Shown here piece by piece: positions 7,130-15,430 of a DNA stretch of 43,551 nucleotides. The DNA lies in the NCBI GenBank assembly GCA_027623295.1, contig JAQBXR010000007.1:1-43551 (forward strand). Direction: 5' to 3'. The position numbers were made by a program, and so were the translations under genes. Within the stretch, counting starts at the first letter, position 1, and the number at the start of each line of letters is the position of its first letter. The notes under the pieces are model-generated. The model saw only the letters and a program-made list of their open reading frames with translations. It was not told where the DNA came from and did no database searches. Origin of the DNA: Planctomycetota bacterium (GTDB taxonomy: Bacteria; Planctomycetota; UBA1135).

Positions 7130-8888
7130 ATGCCTGGGTGGCAGCGCTTGCATTCAAGCGCTCGATCTCTACGGCAATTTGATCGTTGTCGATTTTGGGA
7201 AACATCACCTTGGCTTCCCCAATCTTTGCTCCTGCCGTGCATAACGATGGCACCTCATTGGTGCCCCAGACATCGGTCGCGGTGGTTGCGCCTGCAGCAA
7301 CTTCTCCAAGCATGACGCGTAAGGATGCCGCCGATTCCGGGCAGAACGGTGCAAGGCGTCGGCTAAGGAGTTCGAGGTAGGCAAGGCATCGCTCCAATGT
7401 GGCGCGACATGCTGCTTGCTCAGCGGGGGCTTCACTGTTGACGCTTTTCCACGGCGCCATGTTGTCGAAGAACTGGTTGAGCGCCGATGCCGCGGCAATT
7501 AAAGCTTGTCCTGCTTTACGGAAAGACTGATTCTCGAGGTGCTCACCGACTTGTGCAAAGGCGGCATCGGCGTCGGCGAGGAACTCGTGCTCGAGAATAC
7601 TCTCGACGCCATCTGGAACGCGACTATCGAAACGTTTGTCTACGAATTTCAGCACCCGGCTAATCAAGTTGCCGACTTTATCTGCAAGCAAACTGTTATT
7701 GGTGGCCTGAAACTCCTCCCAGGTGAACTCGGCATCGGCGGTTTCCGGCATCGACATGAGCACGTGGAAACGGGCGGCATCGGGGTTGTAGGTGCTGAAG
7801 AAAGACTCGTTGTCCAGGTACCAACCCGCCGAAGTGTTGAATTTACGGCCCTCCAGGTTGTAGAACTCGTTTGCGGGCACTGACCACGGCAGTACAAAAG
7901 GCTTGTTGTTCCACTCTTCGCCCTGGCCGAGCAGCATGGACGGGAACACCACCATGTGGAAGGCAATGTTGTCCTTGCCAATGAAATGGACCAAGCGGGT
8001 GTCACTGTCTTGCCACCAATCCTTCCAGGCATCTTCCTTACCCTGCGCCGCTGCCCACTCCATGGTGGCACTCACGTAACCAATCGGCGCATCGAACCAA
8101 ACGTAAAGCACCTTGCCCTCGGCACCTTCTAGGTGCTGCGGTACCGGGACCCCCCAGGGCAGATCGCGGGTGATCGGACGTTCATGCAAATCTTTGAGCA
8201 TGGCTTGCACGTAGCCATCGACGTTGGGCTTCCAACCCTTCACCGGGTTTGCCTCATCTTCGCCCTTGTACCAGGAGTCCAAGCCTTCGGCCTGCAACTT
8301 TGGAAGATCGAGGTACCAGTGCTTGGTTTCCTTAAGAATGGGAGACGAGCCGTCAATGAGGCTCACAGGGTTTTTGAGTTGCAGTGCATCAATCCAAGTG
8401 CCACACGAAGGGCACTCATCGCCGCGCGCTTTCTCATAACCGCATTCATGGCAGCCGCCTTGGAGATAGCGGTCGGCAAGGAAGCGGCCCGACTCTTCGC
8501 TGAACCACTGTTCCTCGGTCTTATCGAAAATGCACTCGCGCTCGAGTAACACTTCGAAAAACCTCTGGCTGGTTTCGACATGTTGAGGACATCGTGCGGT
8601 GCCGGTGAAAATGTCAAAGCTGATCGAAAATTGGTCAAACAGGGCTTTGATTTCCTCGTGCCACTGGTCGACATACTCGCGATATCCCATTCCCGCCTGC
8701 TCGGCCTTCAAGGTAATCGCAACGCCATGTTCATCGGTTCCGCAAACGAACAAAACCTGCTCCTCGCCCTTGGCCATACGTAAATAGCGCACGTAAACAT
8801 CTGCCGGGAGATAAGCGCCAGCCACATGTCCAAAGTGAATCGGGCCGTTGGCGTAAGGGAGAGCAGAGGTGACGAGGTAGCGTGACAT
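7128..8888 (-). CDS. metG: Methionine--tRNA ligase
   Basis: Charges tRNA-Met. The 586-residue protein has the class I signature HFGH (residues 18-21, usual HIGH) after SALPYANGP, a zinc knuckle with Cys146, Cys149, Cys159 and Cys162, and the acceptor segment WFDAPIGYVSAT. The second signature loop is atypical: the position expected to hold KMSKS reads KFNTS (349-353, in EGRKFNTSAGW). Some MetRS lineages have KFSTS-like loops, so the enzyme can still be active. There is no C-terminal Trbp111-like tRNA-binding domain. It converges on the HU gene. Confidence 0.95.
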   Translation of the reverse strand: MSRYLVTSALPYANGPIHFGHVAGAYLPADVYVRYLRMAKGEEQVLFVCGTDEHGVAITLKAEQAGMGYREYVDQWHEEIKALFDQFSISFDIFTGTARCPQHVETSQRFFEVLLERECIFDKTEEQWFSEESGRFLADRYLQGGCHECGYEKARGDECPSCGTWIDALQLKNPVSLIDGSSPILKETKHWYLDLPKLQAEGLDSWYKGEDEANPVKGWKPNVDGYVQAMLKDLHERPITRDLPWGVPVPQHLEGAEGKVLYVWFDAPIGYVSATMEWAAAQGKEDAWKDWWQDSDTRLVHFIGKDNIAFHMVVFPSMLLGQGEEWNNKPFVLPWSVPANEFYNLEGRKFNTSAGWYLDNESFFSTYNPDAARFHVLMSMPETADAEFTWEEFQATNNSLLADKVGNLISRVLKFVDKRFDSRVPDGVESILEHEFLADADAAFAQVGEHLENQSFRKAGQALIAAASALNQFFDNMAPWKSVNSEAPAEQAACRATLERCLAYLELLSRRLAPFCPESAASLRVMLGEVAAGATTATDVWGTNEVPSLCTAGAKIGEAKVMFPKIDNDQIAVEIERLNASAATQA

Positions 8889-8961
8889 GGGTGCCTAACT
8901 GGAGGCAAATGACCCCAGAGAATAGGCTGGCGGGGTCATCTCAGCAATCGTCGCAAGTGCC

Positions 8962-9549
8962 TCAACGCTGCCCGTAGTTCAGCTCTAAGGTCTTCACCGC
9001 GGCGCCAGGGTTTGCCGCAAGGGTCACCAAAAACAGGCGATTGTGAGCGCTGTGCTCCAGCACTTGCTTGCCCACAGTCTTGCCTTTGAGGTCTTCAATT
9101 TCACCTTCCATCCCAAACACCATGGCCGGCACCGTATTGGAGTGTCCACAAACCACGGCGACCGAACCCGCGGGCAAGTTTTGCAAGTCTGCCAATTGAC
9201 GATGCATTTGCCCTGCCGAAACGATGACCACCTCGATCTCGGTGCGTTCTGCCAGAACCTTCAAAGTGCTTTGCGTGCGCTGATATTCCGATGCAAACAA
9301 ATGCGTGACGCCAGCATGCTCCAGTAGGTCCGCCAAAGCGACAGCGCGTGCTGTGCCAATCTCTGATAATTCAGGGTCGCGATTGCTCTTGGTGTCTGCT
9401 GCGGTTTCCGCATGGCGTACAAAAAAGACACATGCAGGTTGTTGAGGATTCACCTCGTGCGCGGGATTCTGTCCTGCCACAGGGTTGGCGAATGAGAAAA
9501 GGCCAATCATCAGGAGGAGCAAAACGGGGATAAGCAGGGTGAGTTTCAT
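8962..9549 (-). CDS. Exported histidine phosphatase family protein
   Basis: A 195-residue protein of the phosphoglycerate-mutase-like (histidine phosphatase) superfamily. The phosphorylated-histidine motif is RHAET in FFVRHAETAADT, and the second catalytic His lies in VVCGHSNTVPAMV. The N-terminus (MKLTLLIPVLLLLMIGLFSF) is a signal peptide, so it acts in the periplasm or outside. The ATG at 9547-9549 is chosen because it starts the signal peptide; a longer frame has no family support. Substrate unknown. It lies 73 bp after metG on the same strand and may share its transcript. Confidence 0.88.
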   Translation of the reverse strand: MKLTLLIPVLLLLMIGLFSFANPVAGQNPAHEVNPQQPACVFFVRHAETAADTKSNRDPELSEIGTARAVALADLLEHAGVTHLFASEYQRTQSTLKVLAERTEIEVVIVSAGQMHRQLADLQNLPAGSVAVVCGHSNTVPAMVFGMEGEIEDLKGKTVGKQVLEHSAHNRLFLVTLAANPGAAVKTLELNYGQR

Positions 9550-9716
9550 GGAGGAAATGTAGCAAAGCGGAGGATTGAGACTATTCCACCAATGCCGCCC
9601 GTGCCCTGCTACGTTAGCAGTAGCTTGGTAGTGTGGATTATGACTGTCCATCGACTGAGAGCACTCTTCCGCAACTCGAAGGGTATAGCCAGACCTCTTT
9701 CGCGCCAGGTTTCATC

Positions 9717-9884
9717 ATGAACATCAAGCCTATCCTTCTTGCAACCGACCTCTCTGAAGAAGCCCTCCGCGCTTTTCCGTCGGTAGAAGCCTTGGCGCAA
9801 ACTTGCGGCGCACGGATTTCTCTAGTGCATTCACTTTCAGGCACGATGTCCCTGCCGGTGCTTTGTTTTCCTAAGCCGGAGTAA
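9717..9884 (+). pseudogene. Truncated universal stress protein (UspA-like)
   Basis: The 55-residue frame begins MNIKPILLATDLSEEALRAF and continues EALAQTCGARISLVHSLSG, the first beta-alpha-beta unit of a UspA domain, including the conserved D of ATDLSE. A full domain needs about 140 residues with the nucleotide-binding G-x-x-G...G(S/T) near the end; here it stops after an unrelated tail (VLCFPKPE). The next gene starts 10 bp later, so the rest is deleted, not frameshifted. Probably non-functional, though a short peptide could still be made. Confidence 0.6.
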
Positions 9885-9893
9885 GCTGACACT

Positions 9894-11309
9894 ATGCGTA
9901 TTACTTTTCACGGGGCTGCGCGTGAGGTCACGGGGTCTTGCCATCAGATTTTTTGCGGAAAATCTAGCATTTTGGTGGACTGTGGTCTTTTTCAAGGCGG
10001 AGGTCGTGATCGCAACGCCGACGCATTCCAATTTAAACCTAGCGAAATAGATGCGGTAGTCCTAACCCACGCGCATATAGATCACTCGGGTCGTTTGCCG
10101 CTGTTGGCCAAGCGAGGTTTTAGTGGCCCGATTTATGCGCACCCCGCGACACGAGATCTGTGCAAGATTTTGCTGCGCGATTCGGCGTTTATTCACGAAA
10201 AAGATGCGGAGTGGGAGAACCGTCGGCGGGCCAGTAAGGGCGAAGATGCCGTGGAGCCGCTTTACTCGCAAGAGGATGCGGAGCGAGTTATGCGGCAATT
10301 TAAAACCATTCCTTACGCGGTAGAGCAACAAATTCTGACCAACTTTTCCGTGTGCTTCCGCGATGCCGGGCACATTCTCGGATCGTCGATTGCGGAACTC
10401 ACCGTTGGAACGGGCGCGCGCAGTCGAAAGTTAGTTTTTAGCGGCGACCTCGGTCACACCGGTACGCCGATCTTGCGCGACCCGGAATACGTGAAGCAAG
10501 CGGACCTGGTGCTTATGGAGAGTACTTACGGCGACCGCGAACATCGTATGTGGGATGCAACGTGGAGCGAGCTCGGTGAAATTTTCAATACAGCGAACCA
10601 CGAGAACGGCAACATTTTAATCCCGGCTTTTGCGGTAGGGCGCACGCAGGAATTGCTTTACGCATTTCAACAGCACTTTGAAGAGTGGAATCTTGCGCGT
10701 TGGAAAATTTACCTAGATAGTCCGCTTGCTATCGAAGCCACCCAGATTTATCGCGACCATCAGGAGGTTTACGATGCTGAAGCCAACGCCGCAGTGCGTA
10801 AAGAAGGCGCGTCTTTAGATCTAGCGAATCTGGAGTTCTGTCCCGATGCCGAAGATTCTATGCGCCTGAATGAAATGAAGTCGGGTGCCATCATCATTGC
10901 GGGCAGTGGCATGTGTACTGGCGGGCGGATTCGGCACCACCTTAAGCATCATGGGGTGCGCGAGAGTTGTCAGGTCATTATGGTTGGTTTTCAGGCGGAG
11001 GGAACTTTGGGTCGCATCCTCGTAGACGGCAAGCGCGACGTCCGCATTTATGGGGAAGACGTGCATCTTGCGGCTAAGTTTCACACAATTGGCGGCCTTT
11101 CTGCCCACGCCGATGCCACTGGTTTGGCTAGTTGGTATGGATTTTTTGAAAATCGTCCGCCGTTGGTTTTGATTCATGGCGAAAAAAAAGCCATGGATTC
11201 ACTCGCCGACCGCTTGCAGAAAGAATTCTCTCCGCCAAGACTTCTGTGTCCGGAACCCGGGGAGAGTGTGGATTTAGAGCAACTGCTTGGCCTGCCCGCT
11301 TCAGCTTAG
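9894..11309 (+). CDS. MBL-fold / beta-CASP metallohydrolase, RNA-processing exonuclease-like
   Basis: A 471-residue protein with metallo-beta-lactamase, beta-CASP and RMMBL segments, the architecture of CPSF-like and YSH1-like ribonucleases. Zinc ligands are visible in THAHIDHSGRLP (HxHxDH), DAGHILGSS, and FSGDLG; further motifs are MESTYGDREH, SGMCTGGRIRHHL (beta-CASP) and GLSAHADATGL (C-terminal histidine). Likely a cytoplasmic RNA nuclease, but the substrate is unknown. It begins 10 bp after the truncated Usp frame and converges on the DUF1844 gene. Confidence 0.9.
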   Translation: MRITFHGAAREVTGSCHQIFCGKSSILVDCGLFQGGGRDRNADAFQFKPSEIDAVVLTHAHIDHSGRLPLLAKRGFSGPIYAHPATRDLCKILLRDSAFIHEKDAEWENRRRASKGEDAVEPLYSQEDAERVMRQFKTIPYAVEQQILTNFSVCFRDAGHILGSSIAELTVGTGARSRKLVFSGDLGHTGTPILRDPEYVKQADLVLMESTYGDREHRMWDATWSELGEIFNTANHENGNILIPAFAVGRTQELLYAFQQHFEEWNLARWKIYLDSPLAIEATQIYRDHQEVYDAEANAAVRKEGASLDLANLEFCPDAEDSMRLNEMKSGAIIIAGSGMCTGGRIRHHLKHHGVRESCQVIMVGFQAEGTLGRILVDGKRDVRIYGEDVHLAAKFHTIGGLSAHADATGLASWYGFFENRPPLVLIHGEKKAMDSLADRLQKEFSPPRLLCPEPGESVDLEQLLGLPASA

Positions 11310-11399
11310 GCGGGGCTACCGCACCGACTTCGATCTGTGCATGTAATCCAGTTGTGCCGAGCAGAACAATAAGCAGGCCAACCAGGAATCCACGTATGC
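11310..11399 (-). pseudogene. Remnant signal peptide of a secreted protein
   Basis: Directly after the DUF1844 stop, the minus strand reads GFLVGLLIVLLGTTGLHAQ-IEVGAVAPP, then runs antisense into the metallohydrolase gene. This has the shape of a signal peptide with a cleavage site after HAQ, and IEVG.VAPP resembles the start of secreted thioredoxin-like (TlpA-type) domains. No ATG precedes it and nothing recognisable follows. It may be the start of a deleted gene that once followed DUF1844; chance cannot be excluded. Confidence 0.3.
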
Positions 11400-11663
11400 C
11401 TACTTCGAACGCTCTACAACCTGGAACTGCAAGTCCGAGATGTACTTATCTAAAGTCATCCGCTCGCCTTTTTCCAAGTTTTCGCCAACTTTTTCACGCA
11501 ACATCATGAGGTCGTCAATCACGGTGCGGGCCAGGGGCAAGTTTTCGTCTTGCTTTGGGACGCCGGGGATATCGATCATGCCTAAAGCGTAAAAGCCTTG
11601 CATGGCGATTTTCTGTAGAAAGAGACGGAAGTCGCCTCCTGGAACAGTCTGCTGGTCGTTCAT
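11400..11663 (-). CDS. DUF1844 domain-containing protein
   Basis: Small (87-residue) protein of a conserved family of unknown function. It shows the pattern LQKIAMQGFYALG, then an Asp-rich linker, then ARTVIDDLMMLREKVGENLEKGE, typical of DUF1844, with two amphipathic helices. No signal peptide or membrane segment. Its ATG overlaps the pyrG stop by four bases (11660-11663), so its translation is coupled to CTP synthase. Confidence 0.78.
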   Translation of the reverse strand: MNDQQTVPGGDFRLFLQKIAMQGFYALGMIDIPGVPKQDENLPLARTVIDDLMMLREKVGENLEKGERMTLDKYISDLQFQVVERSK

Positions 11664-13306
11664 CGGTTTTCGATTTGCGCGACTTCCTCGGCATGCGCCG
11701 GAGTCGCTTGGTAAACAAGAGCTGCACCGATAAAGGCGGTGAACAGCGGGTGCGGAGCTAAAGGCTTAGACTTGAACTCCGGATGGTATTGGACGCCAAG
11801 ATAGAACGGATGTTCCGGAACCTCGACCACTTCGACCAAGTTTCCCTTCTCATGAATGCCGGCGCTCACAAGGCCAGCCTTCTCTAAACGATCACGGTAA
11901 GCGTTATTGTATTCCCAACGATGACGATGCCGCTCAAAAATCAAGTCGCGGCCGTAAATCTCAGCGGCCTTGGTGCCTTCGATCAAGCGGCATGCGTAAG
12001 CGCCTAAGCGCATGGTGCCACCTTTGTCGGTGACATCGGTCTGCGACTCCAAAAGGTGGATGACCGGCTCGGCACAATCGGCGTCGACCTCGCTGGTGTC
12101 GGCATCTTGAAGGCCAGCCACGTGGCGCGCGTATTCCAAAACCATGGCTTGCATGCCGAAGCAGATGCCGAAGGCTGGAACCTGATTCTCACGCGCCCAA
12201 CGTAAGGCGCAAATCTTGCCTTTCAAACCGCGTTCGCCGAATCCGCCAGGAACCAGCAAACCACTCACTCCACCAAGTAGTTCCTCAATGTTGCCATCGG
12301 CGCAATCTTCGGCAGCGATTTTGCGGAAGCGCACTTTGTACTGATGCGCGGCACCACCGTGCAGGAGAGCTTCGTAGATGGACTTGTAAGCGTCGTGAAG
12401 CTCGATGTACTTGCCAACTACGGCAATCTCAACCTCTCCTTTCGGGTTCGCCCAGCGCTCGCGGAGGTCTTCCCAGTCAGACATGTCGATCGGAGTGTCG
12501 TTGGGCAGCTCAAAATGCTGAACCAAAGCGCGGTCGAGGCCTTCTTCGACCAAATCGAGCGGCACCTCGTAAATCGTGGTTGCCACGTCTTGTTCCTGAA
12601 TCACAAATTGAGGACGGACATTGCAGAACATGGAAATCTTGCTGCGCATGCCTTCGGTCATCGGGCGCTCGCAGCGACAGACCAACACGTCTGGCTGAAT
12701 GCCGATTTCACGCAACTTGCCCACCGATTGCTGGGTCGGCTTGGTTTTCATTTCCCCAGAGGCATTCAGGAAGGGGAGCAAAGTCAGGTGCACGTACATG
12801 ACCTGATTTTTTGGCAGCTTCAACCCAAACTGACGAATGGCCTCCAGGAAAGGCAGGCTCTCAATGTCCCCTGCGGTGCCGCCAATCTCAATGATGGCTA
12901 TATCGGTGCCTTTGGGTGCGCCGCGCACGATGGCCTTTTGAATTTCATCGGTGATGTGTGGAATCACCTGCACGGTTTGACCGAGGTAACCGCCTTTGCG
13001 TTCACGCTTGATTACCGCAGAGTAAATCGAGCCAGTGGTGGCGTTGCTGTGACGCCCAATCGGTGCTTGCGAAAAACGCTCGTAGTGACCGAGGTCAAGG
13101 TCCGCCTCGTAGCCATCTTCAGTCACATAAACCTCACCATGCTCAAAAGGCGACATGGTGCCAGGGTCAACGTTGATGTACGGGTCCAGTTTCTGAATCG
13201 AAACCTTTAAGCCACGCTTTTCGAGCATGACGGCAATGGCAGCAGTGGTGATTCCTTTTCCTAGGGAAGAAACCACACCGCCGGTGACGAAGATGAAACG
13301 GGTCAT
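11660..13306 (-). CDS. pyrG: CTP synthase
   Basis: Makes CTP from UTP, ATP and glutamine. The 548 residues cover both domains: the amidoligase begins MTRFIFVTGGVVSSLGKGIT (P-loop) with KLDPYINVDPGTMSPFEHGE, and the glutamine amidotransferase has the nucleophile Cys in FGICFGMQ (normally GICLGMQ) and the C-terminal HPEFKS histidine/glutamate pair. The length is normal. It follows kdsB by about 20 bp and overlaps the DUF1844 gene; CTP is the co-substrate of KdsB, a sensible grouping. Confidence 0.97.
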   Translation of the reverse strand: MTRFIFVTGGVVSSLGKGITTAAIAVMLEKRGLKVSIQKLDPYINVDPGTMSPFEHGEVYVTEDGYEADLDLGHYERFSQAPIGRHSNATTGSIYSAVIKRERKGGYLGQTVQVIPHITDEIQKAIVRGAPKGTDIAIIEIGGTAGDIESLPFLEAIRQFGLKLPKNQVMYVHLTLLPFLNASGEMKTKPTQQSVGKLREIGIQPDVLVCRCERPMTEGMRSKISMFCNVRPQFVIQEQDVATTIYEVPLDLVEEGLDRALVQHFELPNDTPIDMSDWEDLRERWANPKGEVEIAVVGKYIELHDAYKSIYEALLHGGAAHQYKVRFRKIAAEDCADGNIEELLGGVSGLLVPGGFGERGLKGKICALRWARENQVPAFGICFGMQAMVLEYARHVAGLQDADTSEVDADCAEPVIHLLESQTDVTDKGGTMRLGAYACRLIEGTKAAEIYGRDLIFERHRHRWEYNNAYRDRLEKAGLVSAGIHEKGNLVEVVEVPEHPFYLGVQYHPEFKSKPLAPHPLFTAFIGAALVYQATPAHAEEVAQIENR

Positions 13307-13327
13307 GTCAGGGGGGGCGTCGGGGGG

Positions 13328-14044
13328 CTACCGACGCGCAAGGAAGGCATCGTAATCCTTTCTCGTGTCAATACCCGCGAAAGCATGCGGCCATTCGAGA
13401 ACCCGCAAAGAAATTCCGTGTTCTAAAAGGCGCATCTGCTCCAAACCTTCGGCACGTTCCAACGGAGTCGGTTCCCAGGTGGCAAATTGTTCGAGGACAC
13501 TGCGGCGAAAACCGTAAACACCCAGATGGAGCCGTGGTGCGACCATGCCTTCGGTGCGGGGGTAGGGAATCGCCGCGCGGGAGAAATACAGGGCATCTCC
13601 GGAAAGCGCACGCACCACCTTGACCGCGGCGGGATCGGTGAACGCATCTGCTGCCAATGGCGCGCTTAGGGTTACCGCAGGGCATCCATCAGCCAATGCC
13701 TGACACACGGCGTCGATGGCTTCGGGCTCGATTTCGGCCTCATCGCCTTGCACATTGACTAGAAATTCGGCGTCTGGGTATTGCTTGGCGGCGGCCCACA
13801 TACGGTCGGTGCCGGAGGGCAAATCCGGGTCGGTGAGTACGGCTTCTGCACCCGCAGCCACCGCAATGTCGAACAAAGCCTGGTCATCGACCGCGGCCAC
13901 CACTCCGTCCGCCAACTTGGCACGCAAGCAGGCGTCTAGGGTATATGCCAAAAGCGGCTTTCCCGACTCCGCGAGCAAGAGCTTTTCAGGCAAACGGCTC
14001 GAGGCGCGTCGTGCAGGAACGACGACCAGGGTCCGGGCGGCCAT
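13328..14044 (-). CDS. kdsB: 3-deoxy-manno-octulosonate cytidylyltransferase
   Basis: Activates Kdo as CMP-Kdo for lipopolysaccharide core synthesis. The 238-residue protein has the nucleotide-binding start VVVPARRASSRLPEK and the motifs LPSGTDRMWAAA and NVQGDEAEIEPE, matching KdsB. Its presence implies an outer membrane with Kdo-type LPS. It lies immediately after the lipoprotein gene (2 bp gap) and before pyrG, forming a probable four-gene unit. A second gene that may act on Kdo/LPS lies at 15431. Confidence 0.93.
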   Translation of the reverse strand: MAARTLVVVPARRASSRLPEKLLLAESGKPLLAYTLDACLRAKLADGVVAAVDDQALFDIAVAAGAEAVLTDPDLPSGTDRMWAAAKQYPDAEFLVNVQGDEAEIEPEAIDAVCQALADGCPAVTLSAPLAADAFTDPAAVKVVRALSGDALYFSRAAIPYPRTEGMVAPRLHLGVYGFRRSVLEQFATWEPTPLERAEGLEQMRLLEHGISLRVLEWPHAFAGIDTRKDYDAFLARR

Positions 14045-14046
14045 GC

Positions 14047-14754
14047 TTAGTGCTTAATGGCGTTGCGCGCGTTCTCGTTTTGAATGCGCTGGCGTTCGTT
14101 CTGGAAGTAATCGGTGCCATTGGGATTGTCGACGACCTGTACAGAACGGGTGGTGTCAAAAATCACGCGCACGGCATCGGCACAGTTCTGAGTGAGCGCA
14201 TTATTCGTCTTGCCCATCGAGGCGCCCCAACTTAGCGAGTAACTCTTCTCTTCTTCGCCACCTTTGCGGACCACCACGGTGAGGCTCGCGCCAGAAACCC
14301 GGGAGATGCCATCTTTTGCTTCGTCGAAATACCCGAGATCGTCAAGGGCCTTCAGTAAAGCACCCATTTCAATGTCTGGGATGACCTTGTACTTCGCGCT
14401 TGCACGGGAAGTGGTGTAGTAATCCGTCTGCGACATGTTGGCCTCGTTGTAGAGGCCAATGGTGGTGCCGGCGCGGTGGTAGCTCACCGAAACCTGAGTC
14501 GGCTTGGTTTCCGGGTAGATGCCTCGCTTGGCCAATTCGGCCAGCATTTGCTGGTGACGGGCGATGGCAATCTTCTCGGCTTCCGAGCCGAGCACGGCAT
14601 CGTTCGGGGATTCGATGCTTGAAGCGGAGGAATCGGTCCAATTGCTGGAGCCAGAATCGGAAACGGCGGCCGGTTTTCGGGCGGTATCTGGGTTGGAAGA
14701 AGGGCCGGCACAGGCAAAAAGCAGGCCGAGAGAGCACAGAAGGAGGTTTCGCAT
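14047..14754 (-). CDS. Putative lipoprotein of unknown function
   Basis: A 235-residue protein with a lipoprotein-type N-terminus (MRNLLLCSLGLLFAC, lipid-accepting Cys about residue 15). A Ser/Asn/Asp-rich linker (about 20-50) leads to a folded part with SVSYHRAGTTIGLYNE and a segment reading as a helix-rich domain ending in FQNERQRIQNENARN. I do not recognise the family. The ATG at 14752-14754 is chosen because it starts the signal sequence. It is the first gene of the unit with kdsB, pyrG and DUF1844, so an envelope role is plausible. Confidence 0.7.
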   Translation of the reverse strand: MRNLLLCSLGLLFACAGPSSNPDTARKPAAVSDSGSSNWTDSSASSIESPNDAVLGSEAEKIAIARHQQMLAELAKRGIYPETKPTQVSVSYHRAGTTIGLYNEANMSQTDYYTTSRASAKYKVIPDIEMGALLKALDDLGYFDEAKDGISRVSGASLTVVVRKGGEEEKSYSLSWGASMGKTNNALTQNCADAVRVIFDTTRSVQVVDNPNGTDYFQNERQRIQNENARNAIKH

Positions 14755-14821
14755 CAGAAAGGTTGATTGATGAGCGCGGGAGGGGACAATCATCGTCTAC
14801 GGGGCTGATCCCCGCAAGACC

Positions 14822-15418
14822 ATGAGTGGCGAGAAAAGAGCATCGAAACGACTGACCTGGCGTAAGACCGCAGTGTATAGCAGCGGGATCCTGCTGGTTT
14901 CCTTAGCAGATCCAAGACTTCCTACTTTCACGGTGGGCTGTGTGCTGGTTCTATTGGCCTGGCTGCTGCGGATTTGGGCCTTCGGCTTCCTGGATAAGAA
15001 CATGTTGTTGGTCACCACTGGCCCTTACGCATACTTGCGCAACCCAGCTTACTTCGGAAGTTTCCTGGCGCTGCTTGGCGTCGCACTTGCTGCTGGCAAT
15101 GCCAGTGCTTTGCGTGGCCAATTAGTGTGGGGATTTTCTGTGATCCTGGTGGTCGTGTTTTTGACTTTCTACATGCCACGCAAAATGAAGCGTGAATATC
15201 CGCGTTTGCAAAAGTTATTCGGCGAAGAAGTCGACACTCATGCTGCCAACGTGCCGGACTTCTGGCCGCAACTCAAACCGTGGCGCAGTGGTCAAAAGCG
15301 CAGTTTTTCCTGGGAGATGGTTTTGCATAACCATGAACTCTCATGGGGGCCAGCGCTCGGCCTAGTCATGCTTGGTATTTGGACGGCGCCCATGTGGTCG
15401 CCCTTTTCCACGGTTTAA
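14822..15418 (+). CDS. Isoprenylcysteine carboxyl methyltransferase-like membrane protein
   Basis: A 198-residue membrane protein with several hydrophobic helices. The segment VTTGPYAYLRNPAYFGSFLA is the signature of the ICMT/phospholipid methyltransferase family, where SAM binds; the later REYPRLQKLFGEEVDTH also fits. It likely methylates a lipid or membrane-bound carboxyl or amine; substrate unknown. It stands at the start of a plus-strand run, divergent from the lipoprotein at 14754. The next ORF is in the same frame, with four codons between this stop and its TTG. Confidence 0.82.
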   Translation: MSGEKRASKRLTWRKTAVYSSGILLVSLADPRLPTFTVGCVLVLLAWLLRIWAFGFLDKNMLLVTTGPYAYLRNPAYFGSFLALLGVALAAGNASALRGQLVWGFSVILVVVFLTFYMPRKMKREYPRLQKLFGEEVDTHAANVPDFWPQLKPWRSGQKRSFSWEMVLHNHELSWGPALGLVMLGIWTAPMWSPFSTV

Positions 15419-15430
15419 ACCGCATCTGTT

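Noticed and set aside
12344..13210. Long plus-strand open frame (288 codons) opposite pyrG
   Set aside because: It lies entirely antisense to the conserved CTP synthase and resembles no protein family.
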